A stretch of DNA of 64,000 bases from Paenibacillus cisolokensis (GTDB taxonomy: Bacteria > Bacillota > Bacilli > Paenibacillales > Paenibacillaceae). The DNA lies in contig NZ_BOVJ01000102.1 in assembly GCF_018403665.1 (NCBI RefSeq), positions 1 to 64,000 on the forward strand, given 5' to 3'. Shown piece after piece: positions 37,166-45,823 of the stretch. The notes under the pieces were generated by a model. The model had not been told where the DNA came from and made no database searches. It worked only from the letters and a program-made list of their open reading frames with translations. Each line of letters opens with the position of its first letter. Position 1 is the first letter of the stretch. Position numbers and translations under genes: made by a program.

Positions 37166-38506
37166 TTAATATTGCTTCCCCGGAACCGGATAATTCATGG
37201 ATTCGTCATCCAAAACCAGAACCCAGTCATTTTCTCTTCCGCTTGTCGGGGGGACAAAGGTGAGAATGCCTTTATTCTCATATGTACCAATGAACTGAAA
37301 TCCTCCTGTCCGTGGATCGTACCAGTATGCCCTGACCGTTTCGCCAGAGATTTTCCCCATATTGACCTTGATATTCAGGCCATTAGGAGTATAAATGAAT
37401 GCGTAATTCTTTCCCCGGGTAGCCTGCAGATGATTTGCGCCTTCATAATTTTCCGCTATTAAATTCTGATCGGGAACACGTTCAAGGAAGGGCCTGGATT
37501 CCATTAACGCCCTGACAAACTGCATTTGATTTGCACCGGGGCGTTGTGCCGCATCTTTCCACTGCATGATGAAGCAGGGAGAACGTTCTTGGTTGAATGA
37601 CCAGATGCAGTGGTGTCCGTACGTATGCCCCAATGCTCCGGCAAAAACGGCCCAATAGGCGGTCTTTCTCACATCAGCGGCGTCAAAATAGCCTCTTTCC
37701 GGCTTGAAACCGATGGGATGGTCTTCATAGCACGGTTCCCCGTCCAATGTAGGCTTGAGCGGCGATTTGTAATAATCCATCCCGACCAAGTTATAATTGT
37801 CTTTGTTCAAATCGCCGTGACCGGATTGGATCATGTTGAAATCGAGCCAGCTTTCGTCGTGTACATGATAGGAGGAAGAATAGCCTCCCATAGGATGGAA
37901 GGTTATCAGGTGGCGTCCGCTATCGCCTTCTTTCAGTCCTTCCGCCATCCCCCGGATAACGGCAAAATGCAACGCTGTTGTCAATGGGCGGTCTCCACCC
38001 AGAACCCAAATGATATTTGGCCTATCCTTATAACGTTCACCTAGCCACCGTCCATATATTCTGGCATTTTCGACGTTGAATATGACCGGCCCCTTGCCCC
38101 AGGCCAGATTGAACTTATCTCCCCATGTCGGCAGCAGTGCAATATAAAGCCCCAATGACGCCGCCTTGTCAACGATGTAATCCACGTGATCCCAATAATC
38201 ATAGCCCTCGGTGGAAACATCCGGAAGCGTCGGATCATACTGTCCGCTACCGTTTTGCAGGAGAGGCTTTCGGCCATAAGCATTGGGTACGGTTAATCCT
38301 TCAAATTCAGCGAGAGCAACGGCCTGGATGACGGTAAATCTTTGGTCTGCCCTTGTTTTCAAATAGAGTTCCGCATTTTCCCGGTCAAGTCTGTGAAACA
38401 GTTCCCAGGCGGTATCTCCAAGCCAGAAGAACGGGGTCCCGTCTTCTTTGACGAGAAATCTTTGGTTCTCGCTTACCTTTAACCATGGCGTTGCTTGGAT
38501 CTCCAT
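37166..38506 (-). CDS. GH140-like glycoside hydrolase (DUF4038) with C-terminal collagen-binding-like domain
   Basis: A 446-residue protein. The DUF4038 (apiosidase-like, GH140) barrel begins RFLVKEDGTPFFWLGDTAWE and contains LYIALLPTWGDKFNLAWGKG, RPNIIWVLGGDRP, WLDFNMIQSGHGDLNKDNYN and TLDGEPCYEDHPIG. The Asp in GGD and the Glu in DGEPCYE are the likely catalytic acids. The last 90 residues fit the putative collagen-binding domain seen after DUF4038. No signal peptide, so it is cytoplasmic and may act on imported plant-cell-wall fragments. I chose ATG at 38504-38506, after AAAGGTGG. It is monocistronic between the two tRNAs. Confidence 0.85.
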   Translation of the reverse strand: MEIQATPWLKVSENQRFLVKEDGTPFFWLGDTAWELFHRLDRENAELYLKTRADQRFTVIQAVALAEFEGLTVPNAYGRKPLLQNGSGQYDPTLPDVSTEGYDYWDHVDYIVDKAASLGLYIALLPTWGDKFNLAWGKGPVIFNVENARIYGRWLGERYKDRPNIIWVLGGDRPLTTALHFAVIRGMAEGLKEGDSGRHLITFHPMGGYSSSYHVHDESWLDFNMIQSGHGDLNKDNYNLVGMDYYKSPLKPTLDGEPCYEDHPIGFKPERGYFDAADVRKTAYWAVFAGALGHTYGHHCIWSFNQERSPCFIMQWKDAAQRPGANQMQFVRALMESRPFLERVPDQNLIAENYEGANHLQATRGKNYAFIYTPNGLNIKVNMGKISGETVRAYWYDPRTGGFQFIGTYENKGILTFVPPTSGRENDWVLVLDDESMNYPVPGKQY

Positions 38507-38663
38507 GCTTGTTCTGCCACCTTTCTTCAAATGGGGTGACTTGTTCATAACTAATATATCACAACTGCGGTCGCACAATGTTCGAATTAAGATTCAATGT
38601 TGGCTGCATTTCCACTCAAATAAAGCACTCTATGCACTCTGTTTGTGTAATTCGTGATAAACA

Positions 38664-38687
38664 AAAAAAACGGCATCTCTGCCGTTT
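38664..38687 (-). terminator. Terminator of tRNA-Ala
   Basis: On the minus strand AAACGGCA pairs with TGCCGTTT around a four-base loop, followed by a T-run, 11 bases after the tRNA 3' end. Confidence 0.88.
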
Positions 38688-38698
38688 GCGTTGCATGT

Positions 38699-38774
38699 TG
38701 GTGGAGAATAGGGGGTTCGAACCCCTGACCTCATCGCTGCCAGCGATGCGCTCTCCCAGCTGAGCTAATTCCCC
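38699..38774 (-). tRNA. tRNA-Ala (anticodon GGC), CCA encoded
   Basis: A 76-base minus-strand cloverleaf: acceptor GGGGAAT pairs with ATTCTCC (one G-T pair), D arm GCTCAGCTGGGAGAGC, anticodon stem CATCG/CGATG with loop CTGGCAG, T arm CAGGGGTTCGAACCCCCTA and encoded CCA. Confidence 0.95.
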
Positions 38775-38825
38775 GTATTTCATTTTGCGTTAATCTGAGG
38801 TCTCGCGTTTGCGGCGACATGATAG

Positions 38826-38855
38826 ATCATATCATAATCCAGAAAAGGTTGTCAA
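38826..38855 (-). promoter_or_regulatory. Promoter of tRNA-Ala
   Basis: On the minus strand TTGACA (38850-38855), 18 bases, TATGAT (38826-38831), about 52 bases before the tRNA 5' end. Confidence 0.82.
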
Positions 38856-39017
38856 TATTTTTTTCGCGAACATCGTTTGCTTTTGAAGCGAATGCGGCAA
38901 ACTATGACCGCCGCCGATGCTTCGCGCCGAATCGGCAAGAGCTTGCCCTGAATGAGAGCGGCAAGCTCCATATTCGTTGCCCGGTCAAACGTTCAATCCG
39001 GCTACGGTATCGCCGCT

Positions 39018-39506
39018 TCAATCCCGGGACTCGGACGACCGTCCGATGTTAGATTGTTTGGAGAGCAGGCTGCTCAGTTCCTTCATAAACATGTCGATGT
39101 CCTTGAACTGTCGGTAAACGGAAGCGAACCGAACGTAAGCAACTTCGTCGACCGGATAAAGCTGCTGCATGACCAGCTCGCCGATTTCGCGGCTTTCCAC
39201 TTCCGCTTTTGCGGTTGTGCGCAGTTCCTTCTCGACCATGGACACGATCACTTCGAGCTGCTCCACCGATACCGGCCGCTTCTCGCACGCCCGGATCAGG
39301 CCGCGGAGCATCTTGTCGCGGCTGAATTCTTCCCTGCTGCCGTCCTTTTTGATGACGATGAGCGGCGTTTCTTCGACCATCTCGAACGTAGTGAATCTGC
39401 GGTTGCATTTCTCGCATTCACGGCGGCGGCGGATCGATTTATTCTCGTTGGCAGGCCGCGAATCAAGCACTTTCGTACCTGAATAATCGCAATAAGGACA
39501 TTTCAT
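39018..39506 (-). CDS. nrdR: Transcriptional repressor NrdR
   Basis: A 162-residue NrdR. The zinc ribbon has CPYC at residues 3-6 and [12 protein letters not shown] at about 31; the ATP-cone follows ([49 protein letters not shown]). It binds ATP/dATP and represses ribonucleotide reductase genes. The ATG at 39504-39506 starts exactly at the zinc ribbon and follows GGAGGGAGC. It belongs to the housekeeping block that runs leftward from polA, though the spore-protein gene on the opposite strand interrupts it. Length and motifs are complete. Confidence 0.97.
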   Translation of the reverse strand: MKCPYCDYSGTKVLDSRPANENKSIRRRRECEKCNRRFTTFEMVEETPLIVIKKDGSREEFSRDKMLRGLIRACEKRPVSVEQLEVIVSMVEKELRTTAKAEVESREIGELVMQQLYPVDEVAYVRFASVYRQFKDIDMFMKELSSLLSKQSNIGRSSESRD

Positions 39507-39636
39507 AACGATGCTCCCTCCATTCCGCCCCGGCTGTCCCGTTCGCCGGTCGCTATAATTTACCAATCAAATGCCGTAATGAACTCGCTTATATCGTACA
39601 TAATACAAATACCAACCCGCGAGGAGGTGAACAACA

Positions 39637-39855
39637 ATGGCACAAGGACGCAGCAGCAACCAACTGGTTGTACCGCAAGCGAATGCAGCCCTCGACCAAA
39701 TGAAATTCGAGGTAGCGCAAGAGCTGGGTATTGCCATTCCGCAAGACGGATACTACGGAAACATGGCTACTCGCGACGCAGGCTCTCTGGGCGGTTACAT
39801 TACCCGCCGCCTGGTGCAAATCGCTGAGCAATCTCTTGCTGGTCAATTCAAATAA
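39637..39855 (+). CDS. Alpha/beta-type small acid-soluble spore protein
   Basis: A 72-residue SASP. Both family signatures are present: KFEVAQELGI, with the glutamate of the GPR protease site, and the C-terminal GGYITRRLVQIAEQSL. These proteins coat and protect DNA in the dormant spore and are degraded at germination. GAGGAGGTGA precedes the ATG. A CATAATA sequence at 39599-39605 could be the -10 element of a forespore sigma-G promoter, but I see no good -35 match. Monocistronic, with a terminator downstream. This gene is firm evidence that the organism sporulates. Confidence 0.96.
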   Translation: MAQGRSSNQLVVPQANAALDQMKFEVAQELGIAIPQDGYYGNMATRDAGSLGGYITRRLVQIAEQSLAGQFK

Positions 39856-39876
39856 TCCAAAGGCTTAATAACCGGA

Positions 39877-39916
39877 GCTTTGGCAGCTTGCCCGATCGGC
39901 AAGCTTGCCAAAGTTT
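39877..39916 (+). terminator. Terminator after the spore protein gene
   Basis: CTTTGGCA-GCTTGCC pairs with GGCAAGC-TGCCAAAG, with a one-base bulge and a five-base loop, followed by TTTCGTT. Confidence 0.85.
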
Positions 39917-39936
39917 CGTTCGTTTTCGCACGTTTT

Positions 39937-40505
39937 TCATTCGAATTTCGGATAAAAGTCTTTGTACTTATTATAGTAATAAAAAACGCGTTGTACATAG
40001 TGGCGCGTCTCGCCGAACGGTACCTGGGAGATGTTCTCCAGCTTGCCGTCCCACTGTCCGTTGTTCAGCCACTTGCTGACGTTTCCCGGCCCGGCGTTGT
40101 AGGCCGCGACAACGGCAACCGAATTGCCGTTGAATTGCTTGTGAAGCGATCCGAGATACCAGCTTCCAAGCTCGATGCTGACGTCTGCCCGATGGCGAAG
40201 CATTTCTTTGGTAATCCCCGTAAAACCGGCCTTCTCCATAATCCAGTCCGCCGTCTCCGGCATAATCTGCATCAGGCCGAGCGCGCCTTTCGCGGACTCC
40301 GCCCCGGTCGAAAAGTTGGTTTCCGCGCGTATGATCGCTGCTACGAGGTGAGGGTCGATATTGTAATTGGATGCGCTCGCCCGAATATCCTCCATATACC
40401 GGATCGGATACATCCAGCGTCCCATCCAGTCCGATTTGACGAACAACAGGCCGATCACCAAAATGAACAGAAGGAGGAAATATCTTTTTTGCTCCGTCTC
40501 TTCAT
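39937..40505 (-). CDS. Lytic transglycosylase (SLT domain), one frameshift
   Basis: About 189 residues after repair. An N-terminal membrane segment (FLLLFILVIGLLFV) precedes a Slt70-type domain: NYNIDPHLVAAIIRAETNFS with catalytic Glu, GALGLMQIMPETADWI, and VVAAYNAGPGNVSKWL. It cleaves peptidoglycan glycan strands outside the membrane. The A6 run at 40485-40490 (minus strand) should be A7; this links the start MKRRSKKRYFLLL to the rest. The ATG at 40503-40505 overlaps the coaE stop (ATGA), so the genes are coupled, as in other Bacillales. Confidence 0.9.
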
Positions 40506-41097
40506 GTCATACCCAAGCTGCGCCAGAAACGTTCCACCTGTTGTTCCGTCTGCTCGACCGTTCCGCTGTTGTCTATAACCCAAGTCGCCCGCTTCCGTTT
40601 TTCTTCAATGTCCATTTGCAGCGCAATGCGCTGCTTCGCCTTCTCCTCGTCGATTCCGTCCCGCCGCATCAGCCTTTCGATTTGTACGGCGCGCGGCACA
40701 TAAACGACGAGCACGCCCTCGTAAGCGGAAGCTTGTCCCGTCTCAAAGAGAAGCGGAACGTCCGCTACCGCCAGCTTGCCCGGATTCGCTTGCGCATATG
40801 CGTCAATGCGCGCCTTCATGCGGGCGCGGATCGCCGGATGGAGAATGGCCTCCAGCTGCCGCAGCTTGTCCCGGTCCTCAAAAACGATGGCGCCCAGCTT
40901 TTCCGGTCAAGCGTGCCGTCGGCCTTCTTCACGGCTTGTCCGAACGCGGAAGCGATGGCTTCCAGGGCGGGTTCCCCCGGCTCCACCACTTCTCTCGCCA
41001 CCGCGTCGGCATCAACCAGGAAGGCGCCGCGCGCGACAAGCATGGCCGCAACCGTGCTTTTGCCGCATGCGATTCCTCCCGTCAATCCGATGATCAT
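40502..41097 (-). CDS. coaE: Dephospho-CoA kinase, one frameshift
   Basis: About 198 residues after repair, normal for CoaE. It phosphorylates dephospho-CoA in the last step of coenzyme A synthesis. The P-loop is [17 protein letters not shown], then [13 protein letters not shown]; the second half has [15 protein letters not shown] and [19 protein letters not shown]. The frame breaks at the A4 run at 40899-40902 (minus strand), which should be A5 (TLDRKKLGAIVF). Since CoaE is essential and single copy in most bacteria, a true knockout is unlikely; this is the best single argument that frame breaks in this window are errors. ATG at 41097 follows AGGTGAAGGG. Confidence 0.93.
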
Positions 41098-41135
41098 TCC
41101 CTTCACCTCGACGTTCACCCGTAATCATTCGATCA

Positions 41136-41834
41136 TTATAACAGTTTCATAATACCCATCGCCATCAATACGATTCCCGGCAATAAAGACAAGGTCTGAA
41201 TGCCTCTCCATCCGGCAAACCGGAATCCGACATGCATGCCGCCAAGCAAAAAGACTGCGCTTGAGACGGCGGCAACGATAGCCGTCAGCAAAGCCGGCAA
41301 CCCGATCATCGCCGCCCCGAGTCCCGCTCCGAACGCATCCAGCGACAGCGCGCAGCCGAGCAGCACCGCTTCCGATGCCGAAATGACGCCCGAACGGTCG
41401 ACGTCCGCCGCCTGCGGCGTACGCAAAATTTGGATAACAAGGCCGAGCCGCTTCAGCTCCAGCACGAGCACGGTAGCCGCTGTCCGCTGCCGCTGCCGGA
41501 CTGGAGACGCCGGAAGCCGGTCGTCGCCAGCCGGGTCAGGCTGGACGGCGCTGCGGCCGGCCCGGTTGCGGCCGTATTGAAACAACGCCCAGCCTCCGAT
41601 TCCGATCAGGACGACGGCGCCGATCAATTGCGCAACGGCAGGCGGCAGCATCGCGGATATCCACTCCCCGGCCCGCATGGACAAGCCGATGACAAGGCCG
41701 GAACAGCCGGCGATAATGAAAACCGAAAGAAGCGGTATACGAATTTTGCGCAAGCCGTATGCGATCCCGACACCGAACCCGTCCACGCTTACCGCAAATG
41801 CAAGCAGCAGCAAGGATACGTAATGCGCCAGCAT
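41136..41834 (-). CDS. ytaF: Sporulation membrane protein YtaF (MntP-like)
   Basis: A 232-residue membrane protein with six predicted helices in two repeated halves. Each half starts with a paired motif, LAFAVSVDGFGVGIAYGLR near residue 10 and LGCALSLDAFGAGLGAAMIG near 150, with the conserved aspartates of the MntP/YtaF family. The central loop (residues 80-130) is hydrophilic. YtaF is a sporulation-associated paralogue of the manganese exporter MntP and is encoded between mutM and coaE in Bacillales, as here. ATG at 41832-41834 follows GGGGAGGG. Transport activity is not demonstrated. Confidence 0.9.
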   Translation of the reverse strand: MLAHYVSLLLLAFAVSVDGFGVGIAYGLRKIRIPLLSVFIIAGCSGLVIGLSMRAGEWISAMLPPAVAQLIGAVVLIGIGGWALFQYGRNRAGRSAVQPDPAGDDRLPASPVRQRQRTAATVLVLELKRLGLVIQILRTPQAADVDRSGVISASEAVLLGCALSLDAFGAGLGAAMIGLPALLTAIVAAVSSAVFLLGGMHVGFRFAGWRGIQTLSLLPGIVLMAMGIMKLL

Positions 41835-41950
41835 TCCCGAACCCTCCCCGTCGGGCGGCATGCGGCCGCCCATTTATTTCGTATATCATATGTGGGGGAA
41901 AAGTTCGGCGTGCCTGGCTGGTATCGACCGTTCAGCCGCTGGCGGCCCGC

Positions 41951-42820
41951 CTAATTCGACAGTTCGCCGGCGGTCGCCGCCCGGCGCTTGCGGCGCGGCG
42001 GCTGGCAGCGGAGGCAAATATGCGTTCCTCTGCCGCCGACGACCGTCTTCGTAATGGGGCCTCCGCAGCGGGAGCACGGTTCGCCTTTGCGGCCGTAGAC
42101 AAGCAGTTGATGCTGAAACATGCCCATCTCGCCTTGACCGTTCACATACGATTTGATCGAGGAGCCTCCCGCTTCGACCGCGCGTTCGAGCGTTGCGCGA
42201 ATCGACTCGTAAAGCCGGCGCCATTCCGCAGCTTTAAGCGAATCGGCGCTTCGCTCCGGATGGATGCCCGCTTGAAACAGCGCCTCGTCTACATAAATAT
42301 TGCCCAGACCGGCCACATATGTCTGATTGAGCAGCAGCGGCTTGATCTTAGTCGGACGATGGGCGAGCATCTTTCGCAGCGCATCCGGCGTGAAGGAATC
42401 GCTGAGCGGTTCGAGCCCCAGCCTGCTCAGCGGAGGCTGCTTCAGCTCTTCCCCGGGGGCGAACAGATGCATCGTGCCGAACTGCCGCACATCTTTATAG
42501 CGCAGCTCCGTACCGTCGTCGAAATGGAAAATGACATGCGTATGCTTCTCCACAGGCTCGTCCTGCGCGTAGACGCCGTACCGGCCTTCCATCCGCAGAT
42601 GCGACACCAGGACGAGCCCGTCCAATACAATTCGCAAAAATTTGCCGCTGCGCTCCACGGTCTCGATCGTCCGGCCCGCCAGCGCGGCGGCGAAAGCTTC
42701 CGGCTCCGCCGGCCGCTGAATAATCCGGGGGAGACTTACGGTGACCGATTCGATTCGCTTGCCGGCCACAAGCTGATTGAGCGTCCTCCGGACCGTCTCC
42801 ACCTCAGGCAGTTCCGGCAT
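41951..42820 (-). CDS. mutM: Formamidopyrimidine-DNA glycosylase
   Basis: A 289-residue Fpg/MutM. The catalytic N-terminus is MPELPEVETVRRTL (Pro2 and Glu3), with Lys in DEPVEKHTH and the helix-two-turn-helix in NQTYVAGLGNIYVDEALFQA. The C-terminal zinc finger has CSRC and CLRC about 20 residues apart. It removes 8-oxoguanine and formamidopyrimidines from DNA and cuts the strand. GGGAGGGAG precedes the ATG. It follows polA, separated by 143 bases of short repeats. Frame intact, all motifs present. Confidence 0.97.
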   Translation of the reverse strand: MPELPEVETVRRTLNQLVAGKRIESVTVSLPRIIQRPAEPEAFAAALAGRTIETVERSGKFLRIVLDGLVLVSHLRMEGRYGVYAQDEPVEKHTHVIFHFDDGTELRYKDVRQFGTMHLFAPGEELKQPPLSRLGLEPLSDSFTPDALRKMLAHRPTKIKPLLLNQTYVAGLGNIYVDEALFQAGIHPERSADSLKAAEWRRLYESIRATLERAVEAGGSSIKSYVNGQGEMGMFQHQLLVYGRKGEPCSRCGGPITKTVVGGRGTHICLRCQPPRRKRRAATAGELSN

Positions 42821-42842
42821 GTTCTCTCCCTCCCAACACTTC

Positions 42843-42930
42843 GGGCGATTTCGAACCCCTGTTTCCTTTCCAAACTTGGGGCGATTTCGAACCCTGTCTC
42901 CAATTCAACATCTGGGCGCCTACGAGCCCT
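42843..42930. repeat. Three degenerate 35-36 bp tandem units between polA and mutM
   Basis: Units start at 42843, 42878 and 42914. The first two share GGGCGATTTCGAACCC and a pyrimidine-rich middle; the third is diverged (GGGCGCCTACGAGCCC). They lie in the untranslated space between the polA stop and the mutM start. Confidence 0.7.
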
Positions 42931-42963
42931 CCCTTATTTTCAAGCGTTGTCGGTTAACGCGGT

Positions 42964-45633
42964 TTACTTCGCTTCATACCAATTGACGCCGTAATGAACG
43001 TCGGCCTTGAGCGGAACGTCGAGCTCGATCGCGTTCTCCATCACTTCGGGCACGAGCGTTTTCATCGTCTCCAGTTCGTCTTCGGGCACCTCGAACACGA
43101 GCTCGTCATGTACCTGAAGCAGCATGCGGCTGCGCAGCCCCTGTTCCTTCAACCGTTCGTGCATGCGAACCATCGCCAGCTTGATAATATCGGCGGCCGT
43201 CCCCTGGATCGGCGTATTCATCGCCGTCCGCTCGGCGAACGAGCGCAGGTTGAAGTTCGACGCCTTGATTTCCGGCAAATACCGCCGCCGTTCCAACAGC
43301 GTCGTCACATAACCGTCGGCGCGCGCTTGCGCGACGATATTGTCCATATAGGCGCGAACGCCCGTGAACGCGGCGAAATACTGGTCGATAAACGCCGCCG
43401 CTTCCTTCCGCGTAATATTCAGGTTTTGCGACAGGCCGAAATCGCTGATGCCGTAGACGATGCCGAAATTGACGGCTTTCGCCTGCCGCCGCATATTCGC
43501 GTCCACCTCCTCGGCCTTGACGCCGAACACGTCCATCGCCGTTTTCGTATGAATGTCCAGATCGTTGATGAACGCTTCCTTCAACCTCTCGTCTCCCGAT
43601 ATATGGGCCAGCACCCGCAGCTCGATCTGCGAGTAGTCGGCGGCCAGAATATACCAGCCTTCTTCCGAGGGCACGAACGCCTTGCGGATTTTGCGTCCCT
43701 CCTCCAGCCGGATCGGGATATTTTGCAAATTCGGAAACTGGCTGCTGAGTCGGCCGGTCGCCGCAATCGTCTGGCGGAAATACGTATGGACCTTGCCCGT
43801 ATCCCGGCGAATCTCCTTCAGCAAGCCTTCCACATACGTCGACTGCAGCTTCGACAATTGGCGGAAATGCAAAATGAGCGGCACAATTTCATGATACGGC
43901 TCCAGCTTCTCCAGCACGTCGGCGTCGGTCGAGTAGCCGGTCTTCGTTTTCTTGATCACGGGCAGTCCCAGCTTGTCGAACAGAATATCGCCGAGCTGCT
44001 TCGGCGAATTGATGTTGAATTCGGTGCCGGCAAGCCGGTAAATTTCCGTCATCGTCGCCGCGATATCCCGTTCCAGCTCGCGGCCGAGCTGCTCCAGCGC
44101 TTCGGCATTGACCACGATGCCCTGCTTCTCCATTCCGGCCAGCACCGCGGACAGCGGCTGCTCGAGCTCGTAATAGAGCCGGTGCATTCCGTCCCGCTCC
44201 AGGTCCTCCTTCTGCCGAACCGCAATCCTTACGATGGCGTCGGCCTTGACGGCGAGATGGCGCAGCATCGTTTCCGTATCCGGCACTTTAAATTTGGCTC
44301 CCTTGCCGTAGACCGACTCGTCGGTCGGAACGGCCGGCAGACCGTACCGCTGCGCCAGCCCGCTGATCGTCTGGGACGTATCCGTCGGATCGAGCAAATA
44401 GCCGGCAAGCTGCACATCGAACGCCGTTCCGCGCAGCTCCCAGCCGAGCCAATGCAGCGCCAGCTCCGCCTTGTGCAGATCGTAGCCGACTTTCGGCGCC
44501 CCGGCATCGGCCAGCCAGCTGCGGATCGGAGCGCCCGCTTCGCCTTGCAGCGCTTCGAGAGCGGCCGCATATACGCGGCCGCCAGCCGCAACCGCCAGAC
44601 CGAGCACGACCGCATGATGGGGGTTTTCGCCGATCGCCTCGATATACACGCCTTGCGACTGCGCCAGCGCATCGGCCATCGCGGACAGCTTGTCCGTCTC
44701 GTCCTCCGATGCGATCGCGACGATATCGAGCTCCGCCGCGTCGGCGGACGCGTCGGCGGCGGCTCCGCCTTCCCCGGGCAGTCCGAGCCGCTCGATCAGC
44801 GAACGAAACTCCAGCTTGCGGAACGCTTCCGCCAGCGCGGCGGGATCGTACCCGCGGTAAGCCAGCTCGTCCGGTTCCCGCTCCAGCGGCACTTCCCGGA
44901 AAATCGTCGCCAGCTCCTTGCTCATGATGGCGTCGTCCTTATGCTGCTCGACCTTCTCTTTCATTTTGCCTTTCAATTCGTCCGAATGCGCCAGCACTTC
45001 TTCCACCGAACCGTATTCGTGCAGCAGCTTCAGCGCCGTCTTCTCGCCGACTCCGGGGATGCCCGGAATATTGTCGGACGGATCGCCCATCAGCCCCTTC
45101 AGGTCGATAATTTGCAACGGTTCGAGCCCGTACTTCTCCTTGATGGCAGCCGGCGAGAATCGCTCCACCTCGCTGACGCCCTTGCGGGTCAGCAGCACCG
45201 TAACGCGATCCGTCGCAAGCTGCAGCATATCTTTGTCGCCGGTGACGATGACGACCTCGTCGCCGCGCTCCTCCGCGATGCGCGACAGCGTCCCGATAAT
45301 GTCGTCCGCCTCGTAGCCTTCCAGCTCGTATTGGGAGATGCCGAACGAACGCAGCAGCTCCTTCATCAGCGGGAACTGCTCGGACAGCTCGGGAGGCGTC
45401 TTGGCCCGCCCGCCCTTGTAATCGCCGTAGTCTTTGTGACGGAACGTCACTTTGCCGGCGTCGAACGCAACGAGCATATGGGAAGGCTTCTCTTCTTCCA
45501 GCAGGCGCAGCAGCATCGTCGTAAAGCCGAACACCGCATTCGTGTTCAGGCCGGCCGAGGTCGTCAGCGGTTTAATGGCGTAAAAAGCTCTGTTCGCGAT
45601 ACTGTTGCCGTCTATCAAAACCCATTTGTTCAT
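42964..45633 (-). CDS. polA: DNA polymerase I
   Basis: An 889-residue Pol I. The 5' nuclease domain (1 to about 290) has LIDGNSIANRAFYAI, EADDIIGTLSRIAEERG and KGLMGDPSDNIPGIPGVG. The middle 3'-5' exonuclease-like domain lacks the catalytic acids, as in Bacillus Pol I. The polymerase domain has motif A ADYSQIELRVLAHISGDERL, motif B RRQAKAVNFGIVYGISDFGL and motif C LQVHDELVFEVPED. It fills gaps in repair and removes Okazaki primers. It is first in the leftward polA-mutM-ytaF-coaE-transglycosylase row. Frame is intact over 2.7 kb. Confidence 0.98.
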   Translation of the reverse strand: MNKWVLIDGNSIANRAFYAIKPLTTSAGLNTNAVFGFTTMLLRLLEEEKPSHMLVAFDAGKVTFRHKDYGDYKGGRAKTPPELSEQFPLMKELLRSFGISQYELEGYEADDIIGTLSRIAEERGDEVVIVTGDKDMLQLATDRVTVLLTRKGVSEVERFSPAAIKEKYGLEPLQIIDLKGLMGDPSDNIPGIPGVGEKTALKLLHEYGSVEEVLAHSDELKGKMKEKVEQHKDDAIMSKELATIFREVPLEREPDELAYRGYDPAALAEAFRKLEFRSLIERLGLPGEGGAAADASADAAELDIVAIASEDETDKLSAMADALAQSQGVYIEAIGENPHHAVVLGLAVAAGGRVYAAALEALQGEAGAPIRSWLADAGAPKVGYDLHKAELALHWLGWELRGTAFDVQLAGYLLDPTDTSQTISGLAQRYGLPAVPTDESVYGKGAKFKVPDTETMLRHLAVKADAIVRIAVRQKEDLERDGMHRLYYELEQPLSAVLAGMEKQGIVVNAEALEQLGRELERDIAATMTEIYRLAGTEFNINSPKQLGDILFDKLGLPVIKKTKTGYSTDADVLEKLEPYHEIVPLILHFRQLSKLQSTYVEGLLKEIRRDTGKVHTYFRQTIAATGRLSSQFPNLQNIPIRLEEGRKIRKAFVPSEEGWYILAADYSQIELRVLAHISGDERLKEAFINDLDIHTKTAMDVFGVKAEEVDANMRRQAKAVNFGIVYGISDFGLSQNLNITRKEAAAFIDQYFAAFTGVRAYMDNIVAQARADGYVTTLLERRRYLPEIKASNFNLRSFAERTAMNTPIQGTAADIIKLAMVRMHERLKEQGLRSRMLLQVHDELVFEVPEDELETMKTLVPEVMENAIELDVPLKADVHYGVNWYEAK

Positions 45634-45823
45634 CCCGGCACCTCACTCACCTTAGTCCTGCCCACTATTTTAACATAAAAGCCGCTTCCTTTCCCGATTT
45701 GCCGAAACCTGTCCGCGATTGGCGCGTATTTCCATTATTTATATTAAGGAAGGACCCTGATTGCTCGGCGGCGAAAAAGGGTATTGTCACGTATTGCACG
45801 CCTTTTCGATACGAGGTGAACGG

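Noticed and set aside
42843-42930. A tRNA gene suggested by TTCGAACCC
   Set aside because: There is no matching acceptor or anticodon stem around it; the motif simply recurs in a tandem repeat.
42994-45678. An 894-codon open frame antisense to polA
   Set aside because: It is the mirror of an intact DNA polymerase I gene with all motifs; its translation is Arg/His/Leu/Gln-rich without any domain, as expected for the opposite strand of a GC-rich gene.
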